Assembly: GCA_020746835.1 (NCBI GenBank)
Contig: JAGPNK010000001.1
Span: 4,712,001-4,776,000 of the forward strand
Origin: Stachybotrys elegans
Taxonomy: Eukaryota > Ascomycota > Sordariomycetes > Hypocreales > Stachybotryaceae
Direction: 5' to 3'
Length of the DNA: 64,000 bases
Of the stretch, positions 43,321-53,673 are shown one piece after another (the stretch's first letter is position 1; the number at the start of each line of letters is the position of its first letter). The position numbers and the translations under genes were made by a program. The notes beneath the pieces are model-generated. The model was given only the letters and a program-made list of their open reading frames with translations. It ran no database searches and had not been told where the DNA came from.

Positions 43321-46270
43321 TTTGGCTGTGTTGATGGATGTGGAGGTGTTTTGTGGTGGTTTCTTGTTTTAGGACTAAAATTTGAATCCGCGATTAGCAA
43401 TGTTTTCCTACAAAGAAAATGACAGTGATGCCGTCGAGGTGAAAGGGGGAAAACAGTGTCGGTGGCAAGAGGGTGGATAATTGAGCGGTGGATCGCGATG
43501 CGGATTGACAGAGCCTGTGCAGATTGATGGAAGAAGCTGCGATAAGGCGGTCAAGGCACAGGGGCCACAGGCCAAGTCGGCATCAGCTCCTCCAGGAATT
43601 GCGCGGGATGAAGCCAAAGCGCGAGGGCGAGAACGAGGGCGGGATATGAGAATGGCGGTCCTCGTTTCCCCCGCTCGCCTCTGGCTCTTGTATCCCCAGG
43701 AGGTGAGGTAGTGGGGTTTTGCGAAGCCGCGAAGCCTTGCTCTCCCCCCCTCCCCCCTCAAGTTTCCATGGGAAGCCCGTCGCGCGAGCCGTCGAATCGA
43801 AGCAGAGGGCGTCTGGGCGGGCTCGGACGAGTTGCAGCTCGGTAGCCTTCATCGCGGGAATTGCACTCGTGCGGCCACGCAGCAGACGAGCAACGCTATT
43901 CCTATCTGCCCTCGGGCGGCGGGTGATGACGATAGAGGGGGGGGGGCCGCTACCACCAAAGGCGCCGGCCAGCCAGCGAAAGGAGGGGTGAGAGGGCCAT
44001 GGAGCGAGTGCAGAGCGTGTAAAAAGGCAAACGAGTTGGAAAGCACGTACATGGAGATCCTGAAAGGTTTCGCGGCGGAGATGCGAGAGGTTGGTGGTAG
44101 ACGTAGAGGCGCGATGCGAAAGGTGGAGGAGTATGTAGCGGGAGGGGGGAACAGCGCACAGCTGGGTGGTGTTTTGTTGGGTTTGTTAGATGATGGATTG
44201 ACCTGAGCGGAAAACGAGGGTGGAAATTGGGAAGGGGCTCGGGTCAAGTGCCCGTAGTTATGCAACCCAATCGCCTGGACGGGCGCCTCAGCTAAGGTAC
44301 TGCCCTCCTGAGATGAGGTACCTCGCTGTACCTGTCCTGCCCTCTTGCACCTTGTGCCGCCCCTCGGGCAGGTGCATCGACCGCCTGGGGCTGCAGGCAA
44401 GGTACATTGCGTCTCGCCCTCCCTACCTTCCAGTCCCCCCTCGTCCTCCTCTCCCCCCCCCTACGATTAGGCTGCTGCGTCGTGCTAAGGCCCTGGGAAA
44501 ATGCCCGCTGCCCACCTCGTCTCACGTGCTGGGACCATAGAAGTCTCCCCGAGTCACTTAGCATGCTGGTCAGCGTGACACAGTGTTGCCCCCAGCGCCT
44601 TTCAGCGCTGGCACTGCCCCCGAGCGGTACGTGCGCGGTACATCACGTCTCTCCTGCTTTGAACCCCGCCCCTCTTCTCCTCCCGACTCCTTTCTTTGCC
44701 AGTTACCTGTCACCCTGAAGCCTCATATCACCCCTCAACCCTGAAGCCATCACGTCACTGAGCATATTCGAATGTCCAGTTTTTTTTTCTTCTTGCCCTC
44801 CTCCCTTCCCAGTTGGCCGGTTGGAGAAAAGTTGGCACAGCCCTACCTCTGGTCATCCAGTCCTCCACCACCCTTATTAGTATCCATGGTAAGGCAGATG
44901 AGTACCAAATAAAGGACCAGTGTGGAGGAGTAGGTAGTGGTGGTGATAACATGTACATGGCTCCCTCTTGTGTCTGTCATTCTTCTTGTCTCGCTCCAAG
45001 CCTGGTCTCAGGTTTCTTCCACTCATTCTGCATAATAATGTATCATATTGCATTGGTAGCCAGTCGTCTTGAGCATGAGGCTGGGGGAGCGCCATGTAAG
45101 GAATCCTTTGTTCCACATGTCTGTCATAGCTGCCTACTATATCCCCGGCACCAATGATGACAGGCTGGGGCGGGCTTCATCATGGCTTCCAAGATGCACG
45201 CACTTTGCATTGATGCCACAGAAGAGGTGAAGGTGGCTCCGTCCTGGCACGTTGCTGCGTGCCTCCTGTGGCTTGGACATCACATATATATATATAGGTA
45301 GGCAGCCATACGAATACCAAAGCAGTTTTATTTTGAGATGCTCCTGTCAATGTGCTTGTTTCATACTAGCAGCATAATAACCACTCCATCGTCCATACGC
45401 GAGGTTGCACTAGGCTATGTCTGGACGGCGTCAGTCTGCCTAAAAATCCGTCATCCTGAATTAGGCCTCCCATATCAGTCTGTTTGGAGGATGGCAGAAT
45501 TTCCAGGAGCTTCCATCTGCCACGCCAAGTGCCTACTCTCAACAGCCTGGGTTAGCCACAGAGTCATCTGGTCCATGGTGCAAGTCAGCGCCCACGGCCA
45601 ACGCCTATGCATGTTGTAGCTTGCGTGACATCTGCCTCATCCTCAGGCAACGTGCTTTGCGTGCATATCCTCCTCATGCACGGAAGGGAAAGCAAATACA
45701 GGTGGCGTACGACTGTAGATCATGATACGCCTTGCTCACACCATCCCCGCCAGGTTGCCTGGCGCCATTGTCCCGTGAGGCTCAGCACTCACCATCCAGG
45801 TGACCTGAATTTCATCCGCACTGCCCACGTACGTTTCCCCAGTCTCCGCCTCTGTTTACCAGCCTCGTCTCATCACTCATCACATCCAGCATCTTCCACC
45901 ACGGGCCGCCACGGACTGGCCATCCGGCGCATTCCTAACCCCCCCTCGCTGCACCTCTCCCCGCCTTGTTACCGGGCTACCAACAGCTCCCACGCAAATC
46001 CGCCCCTGTGCAACGGTACCTGTCTATGACGTAGTTCTTGTTAGTCACCGTAGCTCTCCACTCCCTGCAACAGGTCAGGCCATTTCGCTGCTAGCGATCT
46101 TTTCCGGGTGCAGAGCTCAGAGCAGCAGCTCGACCTATATTACGAGCCTGCTGCCAACACGTCATTCTACCAATTGACACCGAGCTTACTCTCCTCACAT
46201 CACCCACACACACACAATCATATACACACCAAGCCGCTACACAGCTTTCACCCCTTCTCTCCCATCCAAG
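43321..46270. other. Long intergenic region between divergent 14-3-3 and IF1 genes
   Basis: About 2.95 kb. Several GTACCT/GGTACA motifs cluster at 44298-44405, and a (TA)n run lies near 45286-45296. C/T-rich tracts fill 44400-44800. Short frames are low-complexity; I support no gene. Both highly expressed neighbours probably draw on this region for promoters. Confidence 0.55.
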
Positions 46271-46736
46271 ATGCTTCGAACAACCTTCACCAAGACCTCC
46301 TCCATCCGACCCTTCCGTGCTGCCTTCAGCACCACTGCCCGCGTCATGACTGAAGGAGCTACTGGATCTCCCCCCAAGACTGGCGGCCAAGGGTAAGCCC
46401 AAGACCCCTTGATATCCCCCAATTCCATTGAGTCTTCCGACCGAGCTAATCATCTGTTTTCTCTTTCATAGAGATGCTTTCCAGCGACGCGAAAAGGCCG
46501 CCGAGGACTTCGCCATCCGCGCCCGAGAGAAGGAGAAGCTCATGGAGCTCAAGAGGAAGCTGGCCGAGCAGCAGCAGCACCTCCAGCGCCTGTCCGATCA
46601 CATGTCGGTTCCCTCTTCCTCCGCACCGCCCTCCTCCTCTTCGCGTCCTCAGTGACCCATTGCATCATTTCCTAGAGGCTGACAGCATACCTACAGCGAC
46701 GAGATCACCAAGGACCAGGGCGGCGAGCAGAACTAA
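46271..46736 (+). CDS. INH1: Mitochondrial F1-ATPase inhibitor IF1
   Basis: Exons 46271-46392, 46472-46603 and 46697-46736 give 97 residues. The presequence (MLRTTFTKTSSIRPFRAAFS) is basic and hydroxylated, typical of matrix import. The inhibitory segment GDAFQRREKAAEDFAIRAREKEKL matches IF1, followed by a coiled coil (LMELKRKLAEQQQHLQRL) that ends EQN after a 13-codon last exon. IF1 stops ATP hydrolysis by F1 when the membrane potential falls. Without the second intron the frame would read into an unrelated Ser/Pro run, so splicing is well supported. Confidence 0.92.
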
Positions 46737-47075
46737 ATCAATAGGCCCTACCCTCCTCCCTCTCCTGCAAGACACCATTGCGCAACACTCCCCTCACCAA
46801 GGGTATCCAGCCGCTTATGACACTCCGGAGGCGAGATTTCATTGTGGCGTAATTTGAGACGCTTCTCACGGGGTGCAGTCGTTTTGATTGAAAGCCCAGA
46901 GCTCGCATTTGTTCCATTGTCTAAGCTAGTGTACAACAGAATGTGAATAAACAATTAAGTCACAGTGTCCGGACTGATCTTTTCATCCTGTGTGCCCGAG
47001 TCATCATGCCATCCATAACTCCGTTTACGGCTATTGCTACCGCTCCTACTGCCACCGATCGCCCCCCGCCAAAGC
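46737..47075. other. Convergent 3' flanks of INH1 and NSP1
   Basis: 340 bases between stops, presumably both 3' UTRs. Nothing else seen. Confidence 0.55.
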
Positions 47076-49292
47076 TTATCGCCGTCCCATGTAGGAACGG
47101 TAGAAGCTCTCCGCCGCATCCGTTTCCGGCCCCAATGAGTTTCCGCCTAGGTTGCTGCTGGACTTTTGGGCAGCAGTCACCTTAGCTTGCAAGGTTGATG
47201 AGTTGGCATCGATCCATTGGAGCTGTGTGAGGTGGTTGTTCAGAACGCGCACAATCTGGCTTAGCTGTATCCAAAACATGTCAGTGATTTTGCTCAGTGG
47301 CATCAGGTGCGAGGCGTTACTTACCGGATCCTCGGGCTTAGCGCCCTTGCTGAGAGTTCCAGAAATGTCATTAATCTCCTTGACCATCTTGGAGAGATCC
47401 CTCGACTTCTCCTCAAGCTGCTGGGTGAGCTTCTCCGCCAGCTTGTATGTTCGCTCACGCTCTTGGTCTGGTCCTCCAAGCTGCTCTCCAGGTCCCATCT
47501 GCTTGGCAAACATGTCCTGGACCTCGGACTCGTAGCGATCTAACCAGGCTTCCAACTCATCCTGCTGGGACTCGACGGCTGCTAGCTGTCGCTCAATCTC
47601 ATGGCTGGCCCTCTCTGCCTCAAAAGTATCAAGGTACAGCTTCTGGATCTTCTCGCCGTTCTCCACCAGGTTTCTATCCCAGTTGGAAACCACAGTCGCT
47701 TGGTCTTTGAACTCCTTTTGGTACTTGGAGAGATCCGAAGCCCATCGGGTCACAATGTCCTCCATGGTCTTGTTCTTAAGGCGTGCCATCTGAGACGTTG
47801 GCCCCATGGTGGAGGAGCCCAGAGCTGCCGCAGTTCCATTCTGTGCCGCAGGCTTATCCTTTGCTTGCTCTTTCTGAGCTGCATCTCCGGCTGGCTTGGC
47901 ACCAAATAAGCCTAGACCTGGTGTAGAAGGAGTCGCAGTCGTGGTAGAAGCAGCGGTAGTTGTCGCAGCTGTCGCGCCAGTGGTGGCCGGCTGTGTCGTA
48001 GGAGTGCTCTGTGCAGCACCAAAAAGAGAGGGCTTGGCCGCCGTGGCACCGGCAGTGGTAGTCGATGAACCGTTACCAAACAGTGAGCTGGTCGCAGGCT
48101 TGGCTGCCTCTGAAGTAGCAGGAGTTGCTGAAGCAGTTGGCTTGGGCCCAAACAGTGAAGGAGTGCCAGAAGCTGCAGCCGGCGTAGTCGACGCACCGGC
48201 GGCTGGAGCACCAAAGAGCCCTGGGGTCGTAGGCTTCGTAGAGGTCGTGGCTGCGCCAGCGCCTGGAGCAGCAGCGGTAGGCTTGGGCCCGAAGAGGGAA
48301 GTCGTCGGCGTCGAAGCACCCTGAGTGCCTGCCTGAGTGCTTGGGGTCGAAGCCGCGTTTCCGAACAGGCCCGAACCACCAGCTGCCGGGGTTGCAGCGG
48401 GTTTTGCGCCGAACATGCCACCAGGGGCGGGAGCAGTGCTCGTCTGCGCAGTGCCAAACAGCGAGGGCCCGGAGGTGGCAGTCGTAGCGGGCTGCGAGGT
48501 GGCAGTTAAGGCAGCTGCAGGCTTGGCCGCCCCGAACAAGTTGGTCGTGCTCCCACCGGCCTGTGGAAACAATGTCGAAGGGGCAGGCTTCGAGCCGTTG
48601 TCCGGAGGGGCTCCGGCAGGAGTGGTTGAGGGCAGGGAAAGCATGGGCTTCGCTGGGGTAGCCATGCTTGTGCTGGTCGCGGGAGTCGTGGACTGAGCTC
48701 CGCCCGCGGCGCCAAAGAGGGAGGGAGTAGTAGCGCCGGCCGCGGCGCCCTGGCCGAAGAGGTTGAATGGAGGAGCGGAAGTCGTCGCGGTGGTTGCTGG
48801 GGTTTGGCTCGCGCTGGACTGACCAAACAGGCCAGTAGAAGGGGTTGAGCCAGCCGCGCCAAAGAGATTTGTCGCAGGTTTGCTCGAGGCTTGGCCGCCA
48901 AACAAACCAGTTGACGCGGCCGGAGTGCCCGACTGTCCAAAGAGACCGGTCGTCGGAGTAGTCGAGGCGGCAGGCGTCGTGGAAGCCGCAGGCTTGCTAC
49001 CGAACATCGAAGGCGTCGACTGACCGGGAGTACCACCGCCGAACATGCCTCCTGATGAAGCGGCTCCAAAGAGAGGTTTCTGTCCTCCAGCACCAGTGTT
49101 TGTCGTATTCGGGGTGCTCTGCTGGCCGAACAGGCTTGGAGCGGTGGGTGTCGTCGTGGTGCCTCCGGGCGTGCCAAAGGAGAACGTGGGCGCACCGGCT
49201 GCGCTGCCAAAGGCGCTGGTGGCAGGCGCCGTGGCCGTCGTACTGGCAGGTGTGGTGCTCGAGGAGCTGGGCGTGCCGAAACCGAACGACAT
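47076..49292 (-). CDS. NSP1: Nucleoporin Nsp1
   Basis: Residues 1-490 are an FG-repeat region rich in GLFG, SLFG and LFGAKP blocks separated by Ala/Thr/Pro spacers. The C-terminal third is the Nsp1_C coiled-coil domain (MEDIVTRWASDLSKYQKEF, YLDTFEAERASHEIERQLA). Nsp1 lines the central channel of the nuclear pore in the Nup62-Nup57-Nup49-type complex and the cytoplasmic Nup82 complex. The frame is open throughout (738 codons), but it contains a 60-base stop-free stretch at 47265-47324 with GTAAGT donor, CACTGAC branch and ATACAG acceptor; removing it rejoins DP with LSQIVRVLN as in relatives, giving 718 aa. Confidence 0.93.
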   Translation of the reverse strand: MSFGFGTPSSSSTTPASTTATAPATSAFGSAAGAPTFSFGTPGGTTTTPTAPSLFGQQSTPNTTNTGAGGQKPLFGAASSGGMFGGGTPGQSTPSMFGSKPAASTTPAASTTPTTGLFGQSGTPAASTGLFGGQASSKPATNLFGAAGSTPSTGLFGQSSASQTPATTATTSAPPFNLFGQGAAAGATTPSLFGAAGGAQSTTPATSTSMATPAKPMLSLPSTTPAGAPPDNGSKPAPSTLFPQAGGSTTNLFGAAKPAAALTATSQPATTATSGPSLFGTAQTSTAPAPGGMFGAKPAATPAAGGSGLFGNAASTPSTQAGTQGASTPTTSLFGPKPTAAAPGAGAATTSTKPTTPGLFGAPAAGASTTPAAASGTPSLFGPKPTASATPATSEAAKPATSSLFGNGSSTTTAGATAAKPSLFGAAQSTPTTQPATTGATAATTTAASTTTATPSTPGLGLFGAKPAGDAAQKEQAKDKPAAQNGTAAALGSSTMGPTSQMARLKNKTMEDIVTRWASDLSKYQKEFKDQATVVSNWDRNLVENGEKIQKLYLDTFEAERASHEIERQLAAVESQQDELEAWLDRYESEVQDMFAKQMGPGEQLGGPDQERERTYKLAEKLTQQLEEKSRDLSKMVKEINDISGTLSKGAKPEDPVSNASHLMPLSKITDMFWIQLSQIVRVLNNHLTQLQWIDANSSTLQAKVTAAQKSSSNLGGNSLGPETDAAESFYRSYMGRR
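47265..47324 (-). other. In-frame, stop-free intron of NSP1 (60 nt)
   Basis: Consensus GTAAGT donor, CACTGAC branch and GGATACAG acceptor. The length is a multiple of three and no stop occurs, so retention would insert 20 residues in the coiled-coil domain. Relatives lack these residues as far as I recall. Confidence 0.75.
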
Positions 49293-50102
49293 GGCTGCAA
49301 AATTGGATGGAACGGAACAAGTGGTGAACGCGACGGGCTCTGTTGGAAGGAGGTAAGGCGGATGCGTCTCGAGGCGACTAGGGACTAAGAATTCCTTTCA
49401 CAACCCACACCAACTGCGCAGCAATGGTCGCTGCCTACTTAGCTGGCTGCGTCTACGGGGAAGCAGACCGGAGCAACAATTCAATGTGCAGCCAGGCTAG
49501 GGGTGCGCTGAGGCGTAATGGGTGCGACAAAAGATGTTGTTGATGGCACAAAGAAAGTTTCCTCAGGTAAACCGTTGCTAGGACCAAGGAGCTAACGCAC
49601 GCGTGCTGAGCTGCGAGGCTGGAAGCGCAAGACAGAGGTATCGGCTACTTCTATTGACCTTGGTGTCAGTCGTGTATGGAAGTACCCGTTACTCTCTCGT
49701 GCGCTACGTATCTATCGGCCTATCTACACGTGATGGTCGAAGGCCCCAGTCTTGTGCAAGTCCCAATGGAGGCAATGCATGGTGGAATAACCCCAAGACC
49801 ACTGACCAGTGACCATTACTGTGTGCCGTATTTTCAGGAGACATTTCGTGTACTTCATATCTACCAGATTTATGTAATATCCCTTACAGGCCGTACCATC
49901 CCCAAGATATCCCGTTGTGCAGAGACGCTGGCGGTATTGTGCACAGCGCCCAGACCCCTCGGTAAGTACCGATCTAGCCAACCTATCGATATCAGGTATA
50001 ACTTAGCTCCTAACTGACGACGTACTACCAGAGCTTCACCCACCCCTCGGCATCTCCTCGTCTCGGGCGTCCTGACGGCCATTCACTTGCTGCTCGTCGA
50101 CC
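49293..50102. promoter_or_regulatory. Divergent promoter, NSP1 / acidic DDFDDF protein
   Basis: 810 bases between divergent starts; short frames look random. Confidence 0.5.
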
Positions 50103-51699
50103 ATGGCATCCCCCGAGGCCCTGGAACCTCCCAAGGACGGCAATGTCGCCGATCCTGGAGCGCACCAGCTTGGTAGGTCTCAGTCTCAGTCACGCCCAAT
50201 TGCCCAGGGATCACTCCTCCGCTGACTCGCCTCCCTCCCCCAGCTGAATCGTCCGACTCGGAAGACCAATTCACGGACGCTCAGTCCTACCCCATGAGCC
50301 CGGCCCTGACGTCGCCGGTCCCCAAGACCCGGGTCGAGCGAGTCGACAGCGAGCCCGCCCACGGCGAGATCCCCGGCACGGACGCCTACAAAGTCAGAGA
50401 GCAGGACGCTGTCCCCGACGAGATCGCCGTCCAGTCCGAAGCCACGCCCACGCTCGCCGCCTCGGATCCCGCCAGCCCCGCCTCTATCCCCAAGACCGTC
50501 GTGGAAGAAGCCCCTGGCGAGTCCGGGCAGCACTCGGTCGAGTTCGTGGAGAAGCGCAGCGCAGACGCCACCCCGGATGAGGTCGTCAAGTCAAGCGAAG
50601 GGGGTCAAGAAGACGCAGGAAACAATGGTAGGCCTATAGCGAGATCCTAAGACGAGCTATAAACAAGACAGTTTCGGTTGACCTTTTGGAGTTTTCATCA
50701 ATGTAGAAGCCACATCGTCTCCAGACCCAGTATCTCCCAGCCCTGTCTTAGAGCGGAGGCCGTCGACTGAATCGCTGCCATCGCCGCCTCCCCCGGCAGC
50801 CCAGGAGGAAGAAGAGCCCGCCGATGACGATTTTGATGACTTCGAGGAGGGTGGTGAGGACGATGACTTCGATGACTTTGAAGACGGCTTCGAAGAGCCC
50901 ACGCCAGCTGCGCCGCCACCACCACCTCCTCCTCAAAACGTACTGCCATATGTAAGCTTCTGAAGCCAACCAACATCTCCCCGCATGTCTAATTCTGCCC
51001 TAGCCCATACCCGATTTCGACGGCATAAGTTCAGACGACGCCATGGCCGCTGCAGAGCCGTATCTGTCTACTCTATTCCCCCCAGAAGAACTTGATTTCC
51101 CTGCCTTTCCTCCTCTGTCCAAAGAATCATCCGTCTTCCTCACGACCCGGTCAGCCTCATTATGGTCTCAGCTGGTCGCTCCTCCGCCACTCGCCCCTCC
51201 AGACTGGATCCGTTCTAGGACACGACGCCTATTCCTGGTATCTCTGGGCGTTCCTGTTGACCTCGATGAGATCCTGCCAGCGTCGAAGCAGAAGAAGCTT
51301 GTCCTGCCCTCCTTGAATATCCCGTCCGCCTCTCCCCGCAACTCTACTGACTCTCGATCTGTCTCCAAACTACGGCAGGGCGAGGGGAACACATCCTCCA
51401 CCTCTGTGGATACACAAGGGAAACCCTCAACGTCAAAGAAGAGAAAAGGACCGCCGCCTCAGCCGGAACTGGATCTTGTCGCTGCCAGGCAGTTGTGCAT
51501 GGCTACGGACGAGGCATTGGACGGCATGACCAACCAGGAGTTGAAGGAGCACGTGGCTAAGCTGGAAGCATTGCAAGGTACGGCAAAGGAAATGCTAGAA
51601 TACTGGCAGAAGAGGACAGATGAGAAGATTGGAGACAGGGAGGCATTTGAGGGCGTGATAGAAAATCTAGTAAAGCACGCTAGGAAGGTACGGACATAG
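50103..51699 (+). CDS. Acidic, disordered protein with DDFDDF motifs, possible clathrin/AP-1 accessory factor
   Basis: Exons 50103-50172, 50244-50627, 50707-50951 and 51004-51699 encode 464 residues. The first half is acidic and disordered. Two tandem acidic-phenylalanine motifs (DDDFDDFEEG, DDDFDDFEDGFEEP, residues about 200-225) are followed by poly-proline. The second half is folded (WIRSRTRRLFLVSLGVPVDLDEIL) and ends in a helix that could form a coiled coil. Such DDFxDF motifs bind the gamma-ear of AP-1 or GGA adaptors, and yeast Laa2 and animal aftiphilin are of this kind, so I infer a trafficking role. The homology itself is not proven here. Confidence 0.7.
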
Positions 51700-52007
51700 A
51701 TTAAACTGTGTCTACCTAAACCGAAGCCAATAAATCTACCCATGGCATGCTTTTTTTTTTTCCTTGTGAGGTGCATCATTCTCCTCATCCCCGATCCAAC
51801 AGGGTCGGTGCGGGCTCACATTCGCTGTCATGCTAGACAAAAGTTGAAGACCGACCACCGACCGCCCTGGACATCACGCCCTCTTATGTACAATTTTACA
51901 TCACTGCATTGGCCGTGCTAGTCGTGTGGTTTCATCGTGCTTGATTCATGTGGCGGAACGGGTGTCGTTACTTGTCCCCAAGCAGGAGGGGGTTTCTATC
52001 TAGACAT
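51700..52007. other. Convergent 3' flanks
   Basis: About 310 bases between converging genes, with a T-run near 51752-51763. No gene. Confidence 0.55.
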
Positions 52008-53673
52008 TTAGGCGGTGCTGGGCTCAAGCGTAACACCGCTGGAGAGGGTTGGTTAGCACAATATTCCTGGACTATACGCGGGAAGGTGTTTTCAACTTAC
52101 GCTGCGATGGTAGCCCAGCCGATTAGACGCCAGTGCTTCTCGATACGTCGACTCAGAGCAACCTTCTCGCCGACGTTTGTGCAGGCAGGGCTGGTCAGGA
52201 CCAGCTTTGCAGCGTCGTTCTTGATAGCGGCGACCTTGGCGCCCGTGGAGGTGGAGCCGATGTTGACCATGATAACCTCGTTCTTAGCCAGCTTAGCAAC
52301 TTTGGCCTGCTTACCATCGGCGGTCCTCACACCGAGCAGGCGACGGAGAAGGTAGAAGTTGACCTCGATCTCGCTGTAGATCTCGGGGAGTCTGCCCTTG
52401 AGACCCAGGACGAAACCGACCAGACGATCGGCACGGCACAGGGTAGGGTCGATGCGGGTACCAACACCAATGAGTCCGCCGGGGACGGCGTACTTGAGGT
52501 CGTTGGCCTCGGAGTTGAGGGAGACGACACGGCTGAAGATGGGAGTGCACTTGAGGGCACCACCGTCGTCTCGAGACACGATACCAGGTCGGATCTCGAT
52601 CTCGTCACCCAGCTTGATGACACCGTGCAGGATACTTCCACCGGCAACACCGCCCTTGAGGTCATCGATCTCAGCACCAGGCTTGTTGACGTCGAATGAT
52701 CGAATGACAATCATGTGGGGGTCCATGCTGAAGTCTCGGGGGGGTACGGGGATGGTGTTGACGATGGCCTCGTTGACGGCATCGATGTTGAACTTGAGCT
52801 GGGCGGAGATGGGGATGACGGGCGACTTGCCAGCAACGGTGCCACGGATGAACTTGAGGATAGACTCGTAGTGCTGCTGGGCGGCCTCTTCTCGCATGAG
52901 GTCGACCTTGTTCTGCAGGATGATGATCTTGTCGAGCTTCATGATCTCAATGGCAGCCAAGTGCTCCGAGGTCTGGGGCTGGGGACACGATTCGTTGCCG
53001 GCAATGAGCAGCAGCGCCGCGTCCATGACTGCGGCACCAGACAACATGGTGCTCATGAGAATATCGTGACCAGGGCAGTCGACGAAGCTGAGGAGGCGTT
53101 AGTTGTGCTGTCCGAAGTAGACGTTGGCTGGGTTGATAAGACTTACGAAACATGACGCAAAAGCCTATACGTTCCGCTGCAGCCGTCACGCTCGCAAGGA
53201 GGGTCGACCTCCTTTTCACTCTTGTAACTCCGGTAGCATCCCGGGCGAGGGCATTCGCTGTTGTCACACTTGTAGATCTTGGCGTTGGCGTAACCAAGCT
53301 TGATGGTAATGTTTCGGATCAGCTCGTTCTTGAAACGGACCGTCTGGACACCCGAGATGGCCTTGACGACGGTCGACTTTCCGTGGGCGACGTGGCCGAT
53401 GGTGCCGATGTTGATGGTGGCCTGGCGGGCAATGATTTCCGGCGTCAGAGGTGTGAGCTGTGCGACGTCGAGGTCTTTGGGGTCGGTCTGCGGGGGCAGA
53501 GGAGGGCGCTGGACGGTGGGATCGGGGATCGGGGCGTGCGACTTCTTCAGCGCCGGCTTGAGTGGCTTCTCGTCGATGTCATCGCCGGCTTCGTTCTGGG
53601 CGCCGATGGACTCTCCAGAGTCGGACTCGGACTCAATGTCGTCGTACTTGGGGTCATCGCCGTTGGCAGCCAT
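52008..53673 (-). CDS. GCD11: Translation initiation factor eIF2 gamma
   Basis: Exons 53147-53673, 52101-53087 and 52008-52038 close at 514 residues. The GTPase motifs are GHVAHGKST (G1), DCPGHD (G3) and NKVD (G4). The zinc-binding knuckle typical of eIF2 gamma is present ([25 protein letters not shown]). Domains II and III follow ([28 protein letters not shown]). eIF2 gamma holds GTP and initiator Met-tRNA in the ternary complex. The last exon is only 31 bases (GVTLEPSTA). A charged N-terminal extension of about 90 residues precedes the G domain, as in other eukaryotes. Confidence 0.96.
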
